A DNA stretch of 64,000 bases from Bradyrhizobium amphicarpaeae (GCF_002266435.3 NZ_CP029426.2:3750001-3814000); one strand, 5' to 3'. Positions 36,644 to 45,734 are shown, counted from the stretch's first letter. Notes: generated by a model from the sequence alone, not told the origin. Numbers and translations: made by a program.

Positions 36644-37786
36644 ATGCAGCAGGCTTCGGTTGAGAAATTCTCCGACCTCATCGGCAACATCTACGATTGT
36701 GTCATCGAGCCCGAACGCTGGACTGAGGTGCTGGAGGCAATTTGCGGCGAGCTTGGTTTCGCCACGGGCGCTCTCTCGGTCGCCAGCCTCACCAACATGA
36801 AAGGCGTCGTCAACGCCGTCAGCGGGTCAAAGCTCGCCGAAATGACTCAAAACGCGACCGCTTACGGGTCCGACATCATCAACCTGTGGGGCGGAGCCGC
36901 GCGCATCCAGCAATACCCGCTCGGAGAGCCGATCGTACAATCGCAAGCCGTTCGCCAGGATATCATCGCCGCAAATCGCTATTATCGCGAATGGGCTGTC
37001 CCCAGGGGCCTCCTGGATGCCGTCGCGCTCGGCCTCGTTCGCGACCAGGGAATGATCGGCAACGCCATTTTCGGCCAGCATGAATCAGCCGGCCCCATCT
37101 GCGATTCCCAGTTGAACGGCTTGCGTCTCCTCGCGCCGCATATCCGCCGCGCCGTGACGATCAGCAACTTGTTCGACTTGAAGGCGGTCGAAGCCGCAAC
37201 ATTCGCCGCGACCGTGGAGGCACTGACGGCCGGTGTCGTGCTGGCCGACGAGAATGCGGCGATCGTTCACAGCAACGGAACTGCATCGGCAATGCTCGCG
37301 GCCGAAGATCCGATCCTGGTCCGGGAAGGACGCGTTGCAGTCCACTCCGCGATCATCACGAGCACGTTGCAGTCGGCAATCACGCAGGCCGCAAAGGACG
37401 AGGCGGCGCTCGGCCAGAACGGCATCGGCATCCCGGTCGTGCGGGCGAACGGAGATCCGCTCGTCATCCACGTCATGCCCCTGCGGCGCGGACCCATGCG
37501 TGCGGGCTTGGTCCAGAGGGCCGGCGCCGCCCTATTCGTGGCTTCGGCGTCCGGGCCGCCTCGGATGTCCCATGTCGCCCTGAACCAGCTCTACAACCTC
37601 ACACCTGCTGAGATCCGCATCTTCGAGCTGATTTGCGACGGACACACACGCGGCGCGATCTCAGACATGCTCGGCGTATCGATCGCCACCGTGAAGACGC
37701 ACTTGGTTCACGTGTTCGAGAAGACCGGTTGCCGCCGCCAGGTCGACCTCGTCAGGCTGGCGAAGTCGCTGACATTCCCAGTGTAA
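36644..37786 (+). CDS. LuxR-type helix-turn-helix transcriptional regulator
   Basis: A 380-residue regulator starting MQQASVEKFSDLIGNIY. The C-terminal LuxR HTH (about 315-375) reads LTPAEIRIFELICDGHTRG, ISDMLGVSIATVKTHL, HVFEKTGCRRQ. The N-terminal 300 residues are a PAS/GAF-like sensory region (FDLKAVEAATFAATVEALTAG and ENAAIVHSN are typical of the PAS part). There is no acyl-homoserine-lactone-binding domain, so it is not a quorum-sensing LuxR. The ligand is unknown. It is monocistronic, with a hairpin 165 nt downstream. Confidence 0.85.
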   Translation: MQQASVEKFSDLIGNIYDCVIEPERWTEVLEAICGELGFATGALSVASLTNMKGVVNAVSGSKLAEMTQNATAYGSDIINLWGGAARIQQYPLGEPIVQSQAVRQDIIAANRYYREWAVPRGLLDAVALGLVRDQGMIGNAIFGQHESAGPICDSQLNGLRLLAPHIRRAVTISNLFDLKAVEAATFAATVEALTAGVVLADENAAIVHSNGTASAMLAAEDPILVREGRVAVHSAIITSTLQSAITQAAKDEAALGQNGIGIPVVRANGDPLVIHVMPLRRGPMRAGLVQRAGAALFVASASGPPRMSHVALNQLYNLTPAEIRIFELICDGHTRGAISDMLGVSIATVKTHLVHVFEKTGCRRQVDLVRLAKSLTFPV

Positions 37787-37952
37787 GTCGCAGCGCGTTT
37801 GAATGCGCCAAGGACGCCAACGCAACTGCGCCTGCCCCATCCCCCAGTAGCTGCACTGCAGCCGCCGGACCCTGCCGCCCGCGACGTACAATCGAAGCCG
37901 TCCTTGCAGAACCGGTGCGGCGTTTCCCACCAGATGTCGTCCGAAAATGGCA

Positions 37953-37978
37953 AAGGCCCCCGGAATGCCGAGGGCCTT
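37953..37978. terminator. hairpin between LuxR-type gene and a convergent small gene
   Basis: Arms aaggccc and gggcctt with an inner cgg/ccg pair and an aatg loop. It is followed by cttcattt on the plus strand, a weak T tract. It lies 45 nt beyond the stop of the minus-strand gene ending at 38023 and may serve both sides. Confidence 0.5.
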
Positions 37979-38022
37979 CTTCATTTCACGCGGGGGTACA
38001 TCCGCCCCGGATGAAATAATCT

Positions 38023-38193
38023 CTATTTGGTACGCAGATATCTCAGCCCCTCGATGGCGAGCTGGTTCTCATCGGTGCTCGGTGAGGCCGAGAGAAATCC
38101 CGCGACGTCTGCTCGCAGCGTTTTTTCCTGCCCGAATGTGATGTTCACCATCATGCCGTAAGCCTGCATGACGCGATCGACTGCGACTTCCAT
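38023..38193 (-). CDS. small hypothetical protein
   Basis: A 56-residue protein starting MEVAVDRVMQAYGMMVN. A strong Shine-Dalgarno (aggggg) stands 6 nt before the ATG. The sequence is helical at the start and ends with NQLAIEGLRYLRTK; there is no signal peptide or span. It contains VAGFLSASPSTDE, which looks like a conserved loop. Function unknown. The longer frame to 38304 has no conserved look. A hairpin follows about 45 nt downstream. Confidence 0.6.
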   Translation of the reverse strand: MEVAVDRVMQAYGMMVNITFGQEKTLRADVAGFLSASPSTDENQLAIEGLRYLRTK

Positions 38194-38242
38194 GAAATCC
38201 CCCTGGTTGGAGTAACAACCCCTCCCAGGCAGTTTGGTTCCA

Positions 38243-38368
38243 TCACCACGGAGATAATCGCAGGATATCCACCGCCAGCCCCGCCGACAGCAATGCGATG
38301 GCAATGTCGATCAGGAATTGAAGCAAGCGCCGCTCGTTATCATCGAGCTTCTCTGCAAGTTTTGTCAC
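38243..38368 (-). CDS. tiny single-span membrane peptide
   Basis: A 41-codon frame with a GTG start at 38368 preceded by aaggaa. It begins VTKLAEKLDDNERRLLQ, followed by a hydrophobic helix (FLIDIAIALLSAGLAVDIL). An ATG at 38425 would extend it to 60 residues. It is just upstream of, and on the same strand as, the small gene at 38023-38193. It could be a real small membrane protein, but evidence is limited to the RBS and the amphipathic/hydrophobic design. Confidence 0.4.
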   Translation of the reverse strand: MTKLAEKLDDNERRLLQFLIDIAIALLSAGLAVDILRLSPW

Positions 38369-38501
38369 AGCGTGATTCCTTGTCGAGCCCCGTTGATGAG
38401 TCACGAAAGGACTAAGGAGGTTCATGATCGATCCAGATTGATTATTGTTGGATCGACGCAAGGATATTGGGAACCAGCCCTGCACGTTCTGCTTGTTCAT
38501 T

Positions 38502-38651
38502 GTGAGCAAACAATCCGAACAACTCAGAGAACAAGCGCGGCGAGCCGAGCGCCTCGCCTTGACCGTCAGCAATGACGAGGCCGGAAAGGCGCTGAAAGTA
38601 TTGGCGCGCCAGTTTGACGAGGACGCCGACAGGCTCGAAAAGCCAGCTTAG
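38502..38651 (+). CDS. small charged helical protein
   Basis: A 49-codon frame starting GTG (VSKQSEQLREQARRAER) and ending ADRLEKPA. It is one long charged helix (LALTVSNDEAGKALKVLARQFDEDA), a type common as tiny genes in Bradyrhizobium. The frame stays open upstream to an ATG at 38445, but that part (CTFCLFIV) does not resemble the rest. The stop overlaps the convergent histidine kinase stop by 4 nt. Confidence 0.5.
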   Translation: MSKQSEQLREQARRAERLALTVSNDEAGKALKVLARQFDEDADRLEKPA

Positions 38652-39814
38652 CCCGATCGGGGAAATGAGACCCTGAAAGTGGTCTCGCTCGGAGAGGATT
38701 CCGCGGTGATGATCCCGCCGTGTGCCCGCGCGATCTCTTGCGAGATGTACAGGCCGAGCCCGAGGCCCTTCTCGTTCGGAAGGACGTCACCCCGCTGAAA
38801 CGCGGTGAACAGCCGCGGCAACGCCTCCTCAGGGATGGGAGAGCCCCGGTTGGTGACGCTGATTTCGTAGCCTTCTTCGGTCGTTCTGGCAGCCACGCGA
38901 ATTGGCTGGGCGGGATCACCGTAGGACGTCGCATTCCCCAGAATGTTGGAAAGCAGCTGCTCCAGCCGCCCGACGTCCACCTTCACCGTCCCCGGCACGT
39001 TCACATCGGACAAGATATTCCAGGCCGGATAGACGTTCGCAAACTCCGAGACGACCTGATTGATGATCGGCTCCAGCTCCGCCTCCCTGAGCCTGAGCTG
39101 CATGCCCGCACCGAGACGCGTACGGGCCAGATCCATGACGTTGTCGATCAAGCCGGCCATGCGATTGACGCTGCCTTGCAACATCTTGATCCAGCCCTGA
39201 CCTTCGGCATCGACCTTCTTGTTCAGGAGCCTCAGGCCGCCCTGGATCGAGGCCAGCGGATTCCGAAGATCGTGGCCCATGACGGCAATGAACTGTTCTC
39301 GCAGCTCCGCCTTCTGCTGCTCCATGAGCAGCCTTGTTTCCGAAATCTCCATCCGGCCGGCCGCGTCGAGATGCGCCGCAATCAGCTCCGCAAACAACTT
39401 GAACATTCCGATGATCTCGGGCGTACGCAGCTTGCGGGGTTTGGGATCGATCGCGCAAAGCGTGCCGAAGAACGAACCGTCGGCCAGGATGATCGGAACC
39501 GAGATATAGCTTTGGAAGCCGTACAGTGCGGGGGTGTGATGCGAGGCGTAGGCAGCGTCCTCGCTGACATGGTCGATGATCACCGCTTCGTTCCTTTGCC
39601 TGATCTCATGGCAAATGGTGGTCTCGACCTTGAGCTCGTCCCCCGGTTTCAGGCCGAACGAGAGTTGGTCTCGGGACGCGCAGGTGATCCACCTGTCCTC
39701 GGTGACCCGAGCAACCGCGGTGAAACCCATGCCGGTGGTCAGGTTGATGACTTCCAGAATGGTGGGAACGGCAGAAATTCCGCTAACTCTTGCTACGTCG
39801 CGGTCGAAATCCAT
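38648..39814 (-). CDS. GAF-domain sensor histidine kinase
   Basis: A 388-residue soluble kinase starting MDFDRDVARVSGISAVP. A GAF domain covers about residues 10-150 (ICHEIRQRNEAVIIDHVS, YISVPIILADGSFFGTLC). The HisKA box FIAVMGHDLRNPLASI has His181 as phospho-acceptor, and an HATPase domain has the N box (LLSNILGNATSYG) and G boxes (NEKGLGLGLYI). There is no membrane span, so it senses a cytoplasmic signal. No cognate response regulator is adjacent. ATG 39814 is preferred over upstream GTG/TTG codons. Confidence 0.87.
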   Translation of the reverse strand: MDFDRDVARVSGISAVPTILEVINLTTGMGFTAVARVTEDRWITCASRDQLSFGLKPGDELKVETTICHEIRQRNEAVIIDHVSEDAAYASHHTPALYGFQSYISVPIILADGSFFGTLCAIDPKPRKLRTPEIIGMFKLFAELIAAHLDAAGRMEISETRLLMEQQKAELREQFIAVMGHDLRNPLASIQGGLRLLNKKVDAEGQGWIKMLQGSVNRMAGLIDNVMDLARTRLGAGMQLRLREAELEPIINQVVSEFANVYPAWNILSDVNVPGTVKVDVGRLEQLLSNILGNATSYGDPAQPIRVAARTTEEGYEISVTNRGSPIPEEALPRLFTAFQRGDVLPNEKGLGLGLYISQEIARAHGGIITAESSPSETTFRVSFPRSG

Positions 39815-40054
39815 CACCAAACCTATTCAAGCCCCTCTCTCCGCTAGCAGATATCGCATATTCGGGTAAGCGCGTCTCAGCGTATCGGGCCATGACCTTC
39901 GACGACGCATCAAGAGTCCGGCGTGTTCGGACGGGAACGTGCCATCGGGGGCCCAAATCTGGGCGGAAGTTCCGCGGGGTCTTTTCGCCGTCCCAAAAAC
40001 CCGCTGACAACCCTCCGAAAACGTGTAGGCTTCTTCAAAACCGGAGGGAACTGC

Positions 40055-40225
40055 ATGTTTGAAATCAACGGTTTCGACACGGCGGGCGTTGTCAGTCTCA
40101 AGCGGCTGTCACTCGCCGCCGCCCTCAAGAAGGCCAAGGAGCTGATCAAGGACGGGTGCTGGGACGTCCAGGTCGTCGATCCCGCCGGCCGGGTCTACAC
40201 CTCGTTCGAGGAGCAGGCAGCCTAG
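40055..40225 (+). CDS. small hypothetical protein
   Basis: A 56-residue protein starting MFEINGFDTAGVVSLKR with a strong Shine-Dalgarno (ggaggga) 6 nt upstream. It is a small alpha/beta sequence: a helix (LAAALKKAKELIKDG) and a strand pair (WDVQVVDPAGRVYTS). It may be a cytosolic single-domain protein. No family is recognised. The clean RBS and balanced composition make it a credible gene. Confidence 0.65.
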   Translation: MFEINGFDTAGVVSLKRLSLAAALKKAKELIKDGCWDVQVVDPAGRVYTSFEEQAA

Positions 40226-40265
40226 CCGCCAGCCATTCGAGCCAACCCGGCGCCCTCCTCCGCGG

Positions 40266-40478
40266 CTATCCACCTCGGCCGACGTTTGACGAGGCGTTTT
40301 TCAGCCAGCGCGCCGTTGCCTCGTCGCTCCAGCCGGGGACGGCAAAGCGCACCGGCGGGGCTTCATTCGCGTGGGGCCGATCCACCACGGGATGGCGTGC
40401 GCGGGCGTGATGCACATTCGCCGCGCTTGCCGAGCTGCATAGCACCAGCAACAGACCCACGGCGAACAGAGACCGCAT
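40266..40478 (-). CDS. small secreted protein
   Basis: A 70-residue protein starting MRSLFAVGLLLVLCSSAS, with a signal peptide cleaved near ASA|AN. The mature part is about 50 residues, with His/Arg/Pro (HHARARHPVVDRPHANE) then WSDEATARWLKNASS. No family known. The longer frame to 40580 would put 34 polar residues ahead of the signal peptide, so the inner ATG is chosen. Confidence 0.6.
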   Translation of the reverse strand: MRSLFAVGLLLVLCSSASAANVHHARARHPVVDRPHANEAPPVRFAVPGWSDEATARWLKNASSNVGRGG

Positions 40479-40690
40479 CGCAGCAACTCCAATCGAGCAA
40501 TCGCCCGCTGTCATCTGATGCGCCGGTCGGCGCGCCACAACCGGGCGCGGCTTCACAAGCTGGAGAGAAGCGCCGCGCACCTGCGCTGGTGCAGGCAGCC
40601 CTCAACTGCCGCGCGCGATGCCATTGCCAGTCAACTCATTTGGGAGCAGGCTCGCTTGAGGCGCTCAAGACGCCGCACAGGGAGCGAACC

Positions 40691-40933
40691 ATGAAGGAAC
40701 CGGGCCTGGATGGACGCCATCGCGACAAGGACGGCGCGATCAGCAAGAAGCACGGCAACACGCTGGTCGGCACGTTGCGCAAGATCTATGGAAAGGGTTT
40801 TGCGGCCGGATATCCAGAGACGACGCAACTGAGCGAGGTCCTGGTTCAGCTGAACGAGACGTCGCTGAGCCAACTGCGCCGCGATCACGACACCGGGCAT
40901 CTGCAGCACAAGATCGACCACGCCGCGAAGTGA
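40691..40933 (+). CDS. small hypothetical protein
   Basis: An 80-residue protein starting MKEPGLDGRHRDKDG. It has a basic, DNA-binding-like first half (ISKKHGNTLVGTLRKIYG) and a helical second half (ETTQLSEVLVQLNETSLSQLRRDH). I recognise the type as a small protein recurring in Bradyrhizobium but know no function. ATG follows gggagcgaacc, a usable RBS. The frame is open far upstream without coding look. Confidence 0.65.
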   Translation: MKEPGLDGRHRDKDGAISKKHGNTLVGTLRKIYGKGFAAGYPETTQLSEVLVQLNETSLSQLRRDHDTGHLQHKIDHAAK

Positions 40934-40988
40934 CGGGCGGTCGGACCTGACGGCCAATCCCGCTTGGTCGATCCGGAAGCTGCGGTCG

Positions 40989-41657
40989 TCAGCTTTCCGG
41001 AGCCGCCGTCGCAGCCGGCACCGTCAGCGGCGCGCCTCCAACCGAAACGGGACCCAGGGGCTTGACCTCCCTCACCATCCGCTTGCGCAGCGCGGCGGGC
41101 AGTCCGTAGCGCGCATGCGCGCGCCGGACGGACGAGGTGACGTCGGACGTAACGGTGTTTTGCAGGTTGTCGATCTTCGCCATCAGAGCGGACAGTTGCG
41201 AGGAGATCTTCCTCACATCGACCCGTTCCTCCGTGATGCTCTGCCGCAGCGACAGCAGCACCATTGAATCCTGCTGCAGCAAGACCGAGTTCTGATCCGA
41301 AGCCTGATTGTTCTGTTGCAGCAACGCGGTGTGTTGCTGCTGGGCCGCCTGAATGTCCTTCAGGGCCGCGACGACCGGATCCGGCTTCGGCACGGACGCC
41401 TCCAGGCGCGGCAGCAGTTCAGCCAGACTGGCGACGGTCAGCGACCGAAAATCGGTCGGCGAGGTGTAGATGGCCGCTGCGCCGTTGATGGCGAGGGCAC
41501 ACACCGACAGGGCCAGGACCGATTTCCGGCTGGACCGCTTGAGCAGGGCTGGAGCTTCGGTGATTTCGGGTTCGTCCGCGGATGCGGCAGCCGCAAGAGC
41601 TGCAGCATCGAGCTCTTCGGCGAAGCTTTGCGTTTCGAAAGTCGCGGTCATCTGCAT
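40989..41657 (-). CDS. single-span membrane protein with coiled coil
   Basis: A 222-residue protein starting MQMTATFETQSFAEELD. An Ala-rich cytoplasmic N-terminus is followed by one span near residues 47-63 (VLALSVCALAINGAAAI), then a Gln-rich coiled coil (about 100-165, IQAAQQQHTALLQQNNQ, ISSQLSALMAKIDNLQ) and a basic end with a Pro-rich tail. It is probably an inner-membrane protein with a periplasmic coiled-coil stalk. Function unknown; no obvious operon partner. Confidence 0.65.
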   Translation of the reverse strand: MQMTATFETQSFAEELDAAALAAAASADEPEITEAPALLKRSSRKSVLALSVCALAINGAAAIYTSPTDFRSLTVASLAELLPRLEASVPKPDPVVAALKDIQAAQQQHTALLQQNNQASDQNSVLLQQDSMVLLSLRQSITEERVDVRKISSQLSALMAKIDNLQNTVTSDVTSSVRRAHARYGLPAALRKRMVREVKPLGPVSVGGAPLTVPAATAAPES

Positions 41658-41854
41658 TGACCCCAGTGAGCGAGCAACAGGAAACCGCCCCTGGGACGTC
41701 CTCGCGACGACCCCTTGTACGCAGCACCCTTACACAACTGTCTAAAATTGTGAGCATTTCGGATTAATTCCACGTTAGCGGCCGAGCACGCCGACCCGCT
41801 CGGCGACCCCGGCCGATTACGGGGACAGTCGCGTGTGGGAGCGATTTCGCCTGT

Positions 41855-41993
41855 GGCCATCCTTCGAGACGCCCGCCGTTGGCGGGCCCTCAGGATGAGG
41901 GCCGAATGCGCGGCACTTTTTCGACGAACATGGGCGCTCCGGAGCCTCATCTTGAGGAGTCCGCGAAGCGGTCGTCTCGCAGGACGAGGCGCG
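41855..41993. repeat. dispersed palindromic repeat region
   Basis: Contains ccatccttcgagacgcccg, a gccgttggcgggc hairpin and ccctcaggatgagg, then cctcatcttgaggagtccgc with gcggtcgtctcg. The motifs pair as nested inverted repeats and share ccttcgag with the repeat at 22152-22274. This fills most of the gene-free 41658-42094 interval. A gctactgtgcatgggtg string at 42055-42071, near its right end, recurs at 51643-51660. Confidence 0.65.
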
Positions 41994-42094
41994 CGCGCAG
42001 GTGCTCACGACCTGCCTTCCGCAGGATTCAAAAAGCCTTGCGCCAGCAGCACTTAGCTACTGTGCATGGGTGTTTTCGCGTTTTTGAGTTCGCC

Positions 42095-45000
42095 CTACCC
42101 CTCGTCCAGCAGCTCGAACAGCTCCTCCACCCGCTCGAACGGCGCGTCCTGCATCTTGGCGTGATGCACCACGCGGTCGCCATCGCGCTGCAACGATTTG
42201 CCCCGCGACTTCCGCAGGCGCCCGGGCAGGAACGTTGCGGCTGCGGCCTCGGGCCCGACGTCGAGGCGGACGATGCCTCTCCGCTTGCATTCGAGCCTGA
42301 TCCGGGCTGCGGCGAAGAAATCGAGCGCGCCCCTTGGCAGCGGGCCGAAGCGGCGTGCGGTTTCCTCCTCGAGATCTTCGAGGTCGTCCTCGTCCTTGCA
42401 TCTTGCGGCGCGCGCATAGAGTTCGAGGCGCACCGGCTCGGACTGCACGTAGGTCTCGGGCAGCATGTCCGCGACCGGCAGGTTCAGGTCCGGCACCCAC
42501 ACCGCCTGCCCCTCGTCGAGCTTCTCCGAGGCCATCTTCAGGAGGTGGCTGTAGAGCACCGGCCCGAACACATGGACGTGCCCGGATTGCTCTTCGGAGA
42601 ACAGGTCGCCTGCGCCGCGCAGATCGAGGTCGCGCTCGCTGATGGCGAAGCCGGCGCCGGGCTTGCTGAATTCCTCGAGCACGGCCAGCCGCTTCTCGGA
42701 TTGTCCGGACGCCGTTTCGGTCAATAGATGGGCGAAGGCGCGGATGCCGCCGCGGCCGACGCGGCCGCGCAATTGATGCAGCTGCGCCAGGCCGAACTTC
42801 TCCGGCCAACACACCACGATGGTGTTGGCCCGGGGAATGTCGAGGCCGCTCTCAACGATGTTGGTCGCGAGCAGCACGTCGGCCCTGCCCTCGACGAAGC
42901 TCATCATGCGGTCGTCGATCTCGTCGGCTGCCAATCGGCCGTGCAGGCAGACGATGCGCAGGTCCGGCGCCACCGCCTGCACCCGCGCCAGCATCGGATC
43001 GAGATCCTGGATGCGCGGGCAGATCAGGAAGCTCTGGCCGTGGCGGCGCTGCTCGCGCAGCAGCGCGGTCGCGATCGCCGCATCCGACAACGGCGCGATC
43101 CGGGTCGCGACCGGCAGCCGGTGCACCGGGGGCGAGGCGATCACGCTGAGGTCGCGGAAGCCGGCCAGGCCCGCGGCGAGCGTGCGCGGGATCGGCGTCG
43201 CGCTCATCATCAGCACGTGGACGTTCTTGGCGAGGCCGGAGAGCTTGGCCTTCTCTGCGGCGCCAAAATGCTGCTCCTCGTCGATGATGACGAGGCCGAG
43301 ATCGTCGAACCTGACGTCCTTGCCGGTGAGCGCCTGCGTGCCGATCACGACCTTGATCCGGCCGCTGCGCAGTCCCTCCCTGGTCTCGCGCAGCTCCGCA
43401 CCCGAGGTCGCCCGCGACAAATTGCCGACCTCGATGCCGAACGGCGCAAAGCGCTTCTGGAACGTCGCGACGTGCTGCCGCGCCAGCACCGTCGTCGGCA
43501 CCGCGATCGCGACCTGCTTTCCCGACAGCACGACGGCGGCAGCTGCCCGCAGCGCCACCTCGGTCTTGCCGAAGCCGACATCGCCGCAGATCACCCGGTC
43601 CATCGGGTGACCGGACGCAAGATCGTCCAGCACGTCGGCGATCGCCTTGGCCTGGTCGATCGTCGTGAAGTAAGGGAAACGCGCGACGAACTTCTCATAG
43701 GCCGATCCCGGCGGCACCAGCTTGTCGCCGCGCCGCTTGCGGCGCTGGCTGATGTGCTTGGCGAGCGCCTTGCCTGCCACCTGGATCTCGCGCTCGGCTT
43801 CACCGCGGCGCGCCCACCACGTGCTGCCGTCCGCCTTGTCGAGCGAGAGCTTGCCGAGCTCGGCCGCGTAGGGCCACATCAGGGCGAGATCGGGCGGCGG
43901 CACCAGCACCGCATTGTCCCCGGCGAACTTCAGGCGGATCATCTCCCGCATTGCGCCGCCGCCGGTGTTCACGGTCTGCAGGCCGTCGAGCACGCCGAGG
44001 CCGCGCTGGAGATGGATGACCACGGTGCCCTGCTCGGGCACATCGGCATGGTCGAAGGCCGCGCTCCAGGCCCGCGCCATCGGCTGCGGATGATGCGCGC
44101 GGCTGCCGAGCACGTCGGAGGCGGTCACGACGACGAGAGGCTTTTTCCCAGGCACGACGAAGCCGGCGTCGAGATCCGCCAGCAGCGCCCCCTCGCTGCC
44201 CCGCCCGCGCACGGCCGCGTCCCAGTCTTCGCAGCGCTGCGCCTTGAGGCCGCTCATCCGCTCCATCACGCGCAGATCGTCCTCATGCGCTGCGACGAGG
44301 ATCAGCCGCGATCCGGCCCGCCGCGTGTCTTCGACGAAAGCCCGCAACGCCTTCCTCGCGGAGGTCAGCTTCGAAAATTCAGGGATGGTCTGGAAGGACG
44401 ATGCGCGCGGCAGCACCTTCATGCCCCGGCAGAGCTGCTTCCAGTCGCGGCGTCCGAGATATTCGCGCTCACGCTCCGCACGCGGCGCGGCCTCCTCGAT
44501 CGTATCGAACCAGCCGTCGACATGTGCCGGAACGCCCGCATCGGCGATCCATTTGGCGCGTCCGCAATAGTCGAACAGGCTGGCGCGCTTGCCGCCTTTG
44601 CCGGCAAGGCCAAGCCGCTCCGACATGGGATCGACGACCAGCTCCCTGGTCTCGAAGATGATCCTGTGCTCGTTCGGATCGAACGCCACGATCCGCTTGA
44701 TCGCGCGATCCGAATGCTCGATCCGGAACGGCCCCAGCGCGCCCGCAGGGAATATCTCGAAGGTCTGGCCGTGGAACAGCGCCCCGCCAGGATAGTCCGG
44801 CTCGTCATCGAGATCGTATCCGAGCGCTTCGAGGCGCGTCTCCAGATCCTGCTCCGAGAACGTGCCGCCGACCTTCAGGCTCACGCTCAGGCGCGACAGG
44901 CTCGCCGGTGGCGGCAGTCGCTCCATCACGGCTTCCGCCGTCGAGACGAGAAAGAGCGGCTTCCTGGATTTCGCGATGCGCCTCAGGACGGAGGCTCTCC

Positions 45001-45370
45001 GTCCTGCAAGCTCGTGCGACGGCTCGAGCTGATCGAACGGCAAGGTGTTCAAGCGCGGAAACACCACCACCTCGCAGGAGGGGTCGAGCGCGTGAATGAC
45101 ACTGCCGAGCCGCTCCGCCCTGTTCTCGTTCTCGGCGAGAAAAACGATGCCGCTCGGTCCGGACTGTTTCCATTGGACGAGCAGGTGCAGCGCCAGCACG
45201 CCGAGCGGCGACGAAGAGGAGATCGCGGCGCGCTGCGCCTCTCTGCTCTTCCCTGGCAGCGCCTTGCGTGACGGCGTCCTGGTCGGCGACGCCTTCTTCG
45301 GCGGCGTCCTGTTCGGTGACGTCTTCTTCGGCGGCGTCTTGGCCGCTCGCGCCTTCTTGGTAAGCCTCAC
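42095..45370 (-). CDS. Mfd-like DEAD/DEAH-box translocase (divergent paralogue)
   Basis: A protein of about 1091 residues. A Lys/Pro/Thr-rich N-terminal tail (KTPPKKTSPNRTPPKKAS) precedes a degenerate UvrB-homology region, an RNA-polymerase-interaction-like domain (VIHLQRGLGVLDGLQTV), and a complete RecG-type translocase: GDVGFGKTE, DEEQHFG, SATPIPRT, ESGLDIPRANT, QLRGRVGRG, then a TRCF-like end. The motor is intact, while HVDHGIGRF of true Mfd has become HLQRGLGVL. It may therefore couple to a different partner. The start chosen is GTG 45370 with acgga 5 nt upstream; GTG 45499 is also possible. Isolated from repair genes. Confidence 0.85.
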   Translation of the reverse strand: MRLTKKARAAKTPPKKTSPNRTPPKKASPTRTPSRKALPGKSREAQRAAISSSSPLGVLALHLLVQWKQSGPSGIVFLAENENRAERLGSVIHALDPSCEVVVFPRLNTLPFDQLEPSHELAGRRASVLRRIAKSRKPLFLVSTAEAVMERLPPPASLSRLSVSLKVGGTFSEQDLETRLEALGYDLDDEPDYPGGALFHGQTFEIFPAGALGPFRIEHSDRAIKRIVAFDPNEHRIIFETRELVVDPMSERLGLAGKGGKRASLFDYCGRAKWIADAGVPAHVDGWFDTIEEAAPRAEREREYLGRRDWKQLCRGMKVLPRASSFQTIPEFSKLTSARKALRAFVEDTRRAGSRLILVAAHEDDLRVMERMSGLKAQRCEDWDAAVRGRGSEGALLADLDAGFVVPGKKPLVVVTASDVLGSRAHHPQPMARAWSAAFDHADVPEQGTVVIHLQRGLGVLDGLQTVNTGGGAMREMIRLKFAGDNAVLVPPPDLALMWPYAAELGKLSLDKADGSTWWARRGEAEREIQVAGKALAKHISQRRKRRGDKLVPPGSAYEKFVARFPYFTTIDQAKAIADVLDDLASGHPMDRVICGDVGFGKTEVALRAAAAVVLSGKQVAIAVPTTVLARQHVATFQKRFAPFGIEVGNLSRATSGAELRETREGLRSGRIKVVIGTQALTGKDVRFDDLGLVIIDEEQHFGAAEKAKLSGLAKNVHVLMMSATPIPRTLAAGLAGFRDLSVIASPPVHRLPVATRIAPLSDAAIATALLREQRRHGQSFLICPRIQDLDPMLARVQAVAPDLRIVCLHGRLAADEIDDRMMSFVEGRADVLLATNIVESGLDIPRANTIVVCWPEKFGLAQLHQLRGRVGRGGIRAFAHLLTETASGQSEKRLAVLEEFSKPGAGFAISERDLDLRGAGDLFSEEQSGHVHVFGPVLYSHLLKMASEKLDEGQAVWVPDLNLPVADMLPETYVQSEPVRLELYARAARCKDEDDLEDLEEETARRFGPLPRGALDFFAAARIRLECKRRGIVRLDVGPEAAAATFLPGRLRKSRGKSLQRDGDRVVHHAKMQDAPFERVEELFELLDEG

Positions 45371-45624
45371 TTGAATCCGTTTCTGGTCGTAAGCCGTCGT
45401 CAACTGAACGCCAGCCGCCCTCGTTTCGATTCGGCGACTTTCTCGCCATGCATATGGGATTTGCCCGGTGAACGCACGCCTGGTGGCAACGTTCGGCACG
45501 GCGCCGTGATCCCTGAAATTTGTCTGTTGAGCGAGCTCGGGCCGGAACTAGCGCGGCGCGAGATCTGCGTCTGTCGATGCGACGCTTGGCGCGATTGTAA
45601 ACATTCTGCGCACGGAGAGAAACG

Positions 45625-45655
45625 AAAAACCCCAGCGCTTGGAGCCACGCTGGGG
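45625..45655 (-). terminator. minus-strand intrinsic terminator without an assigned gene
   Basis: A perfect 8-bp stem (ccccagcg / cgctgggg, 45630-45637 and 45648-45655) with five A on its left side, which read as five T on the minus strand. On the plus strand only cgttt follows. No minus-strand gene is seen ending to its right, so an unannotated transcript is possible. Confidence 0.65.
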
Positions 45656-45720
45656 CGTTTCGAGCAAAATGAACTGGTCAAGCAATGACGTCTTCATAGC
45701 AGCGATTTCAGCGCGCGCTT

Positions 45721-45734
45721 GTGAACTGGTTCAC
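45721..45734. promoter_or_regulatory. candidate operator palindrome
   Basis: Two 6-bp inverted arms (gtgaac and gttcac) separated by 2 bp, in a gene-free region about 210 nt before the small gene at 45946. It has the shape of a dimeric repressor site; no regulator is identified. Confidence 0.35.

Noticed and set aside
42728..45271. 847-codon plus-strand frame opposite the Mfd-like gene
   Set aside because: Antisense of intact helicase motifs; composition is shadow-like.
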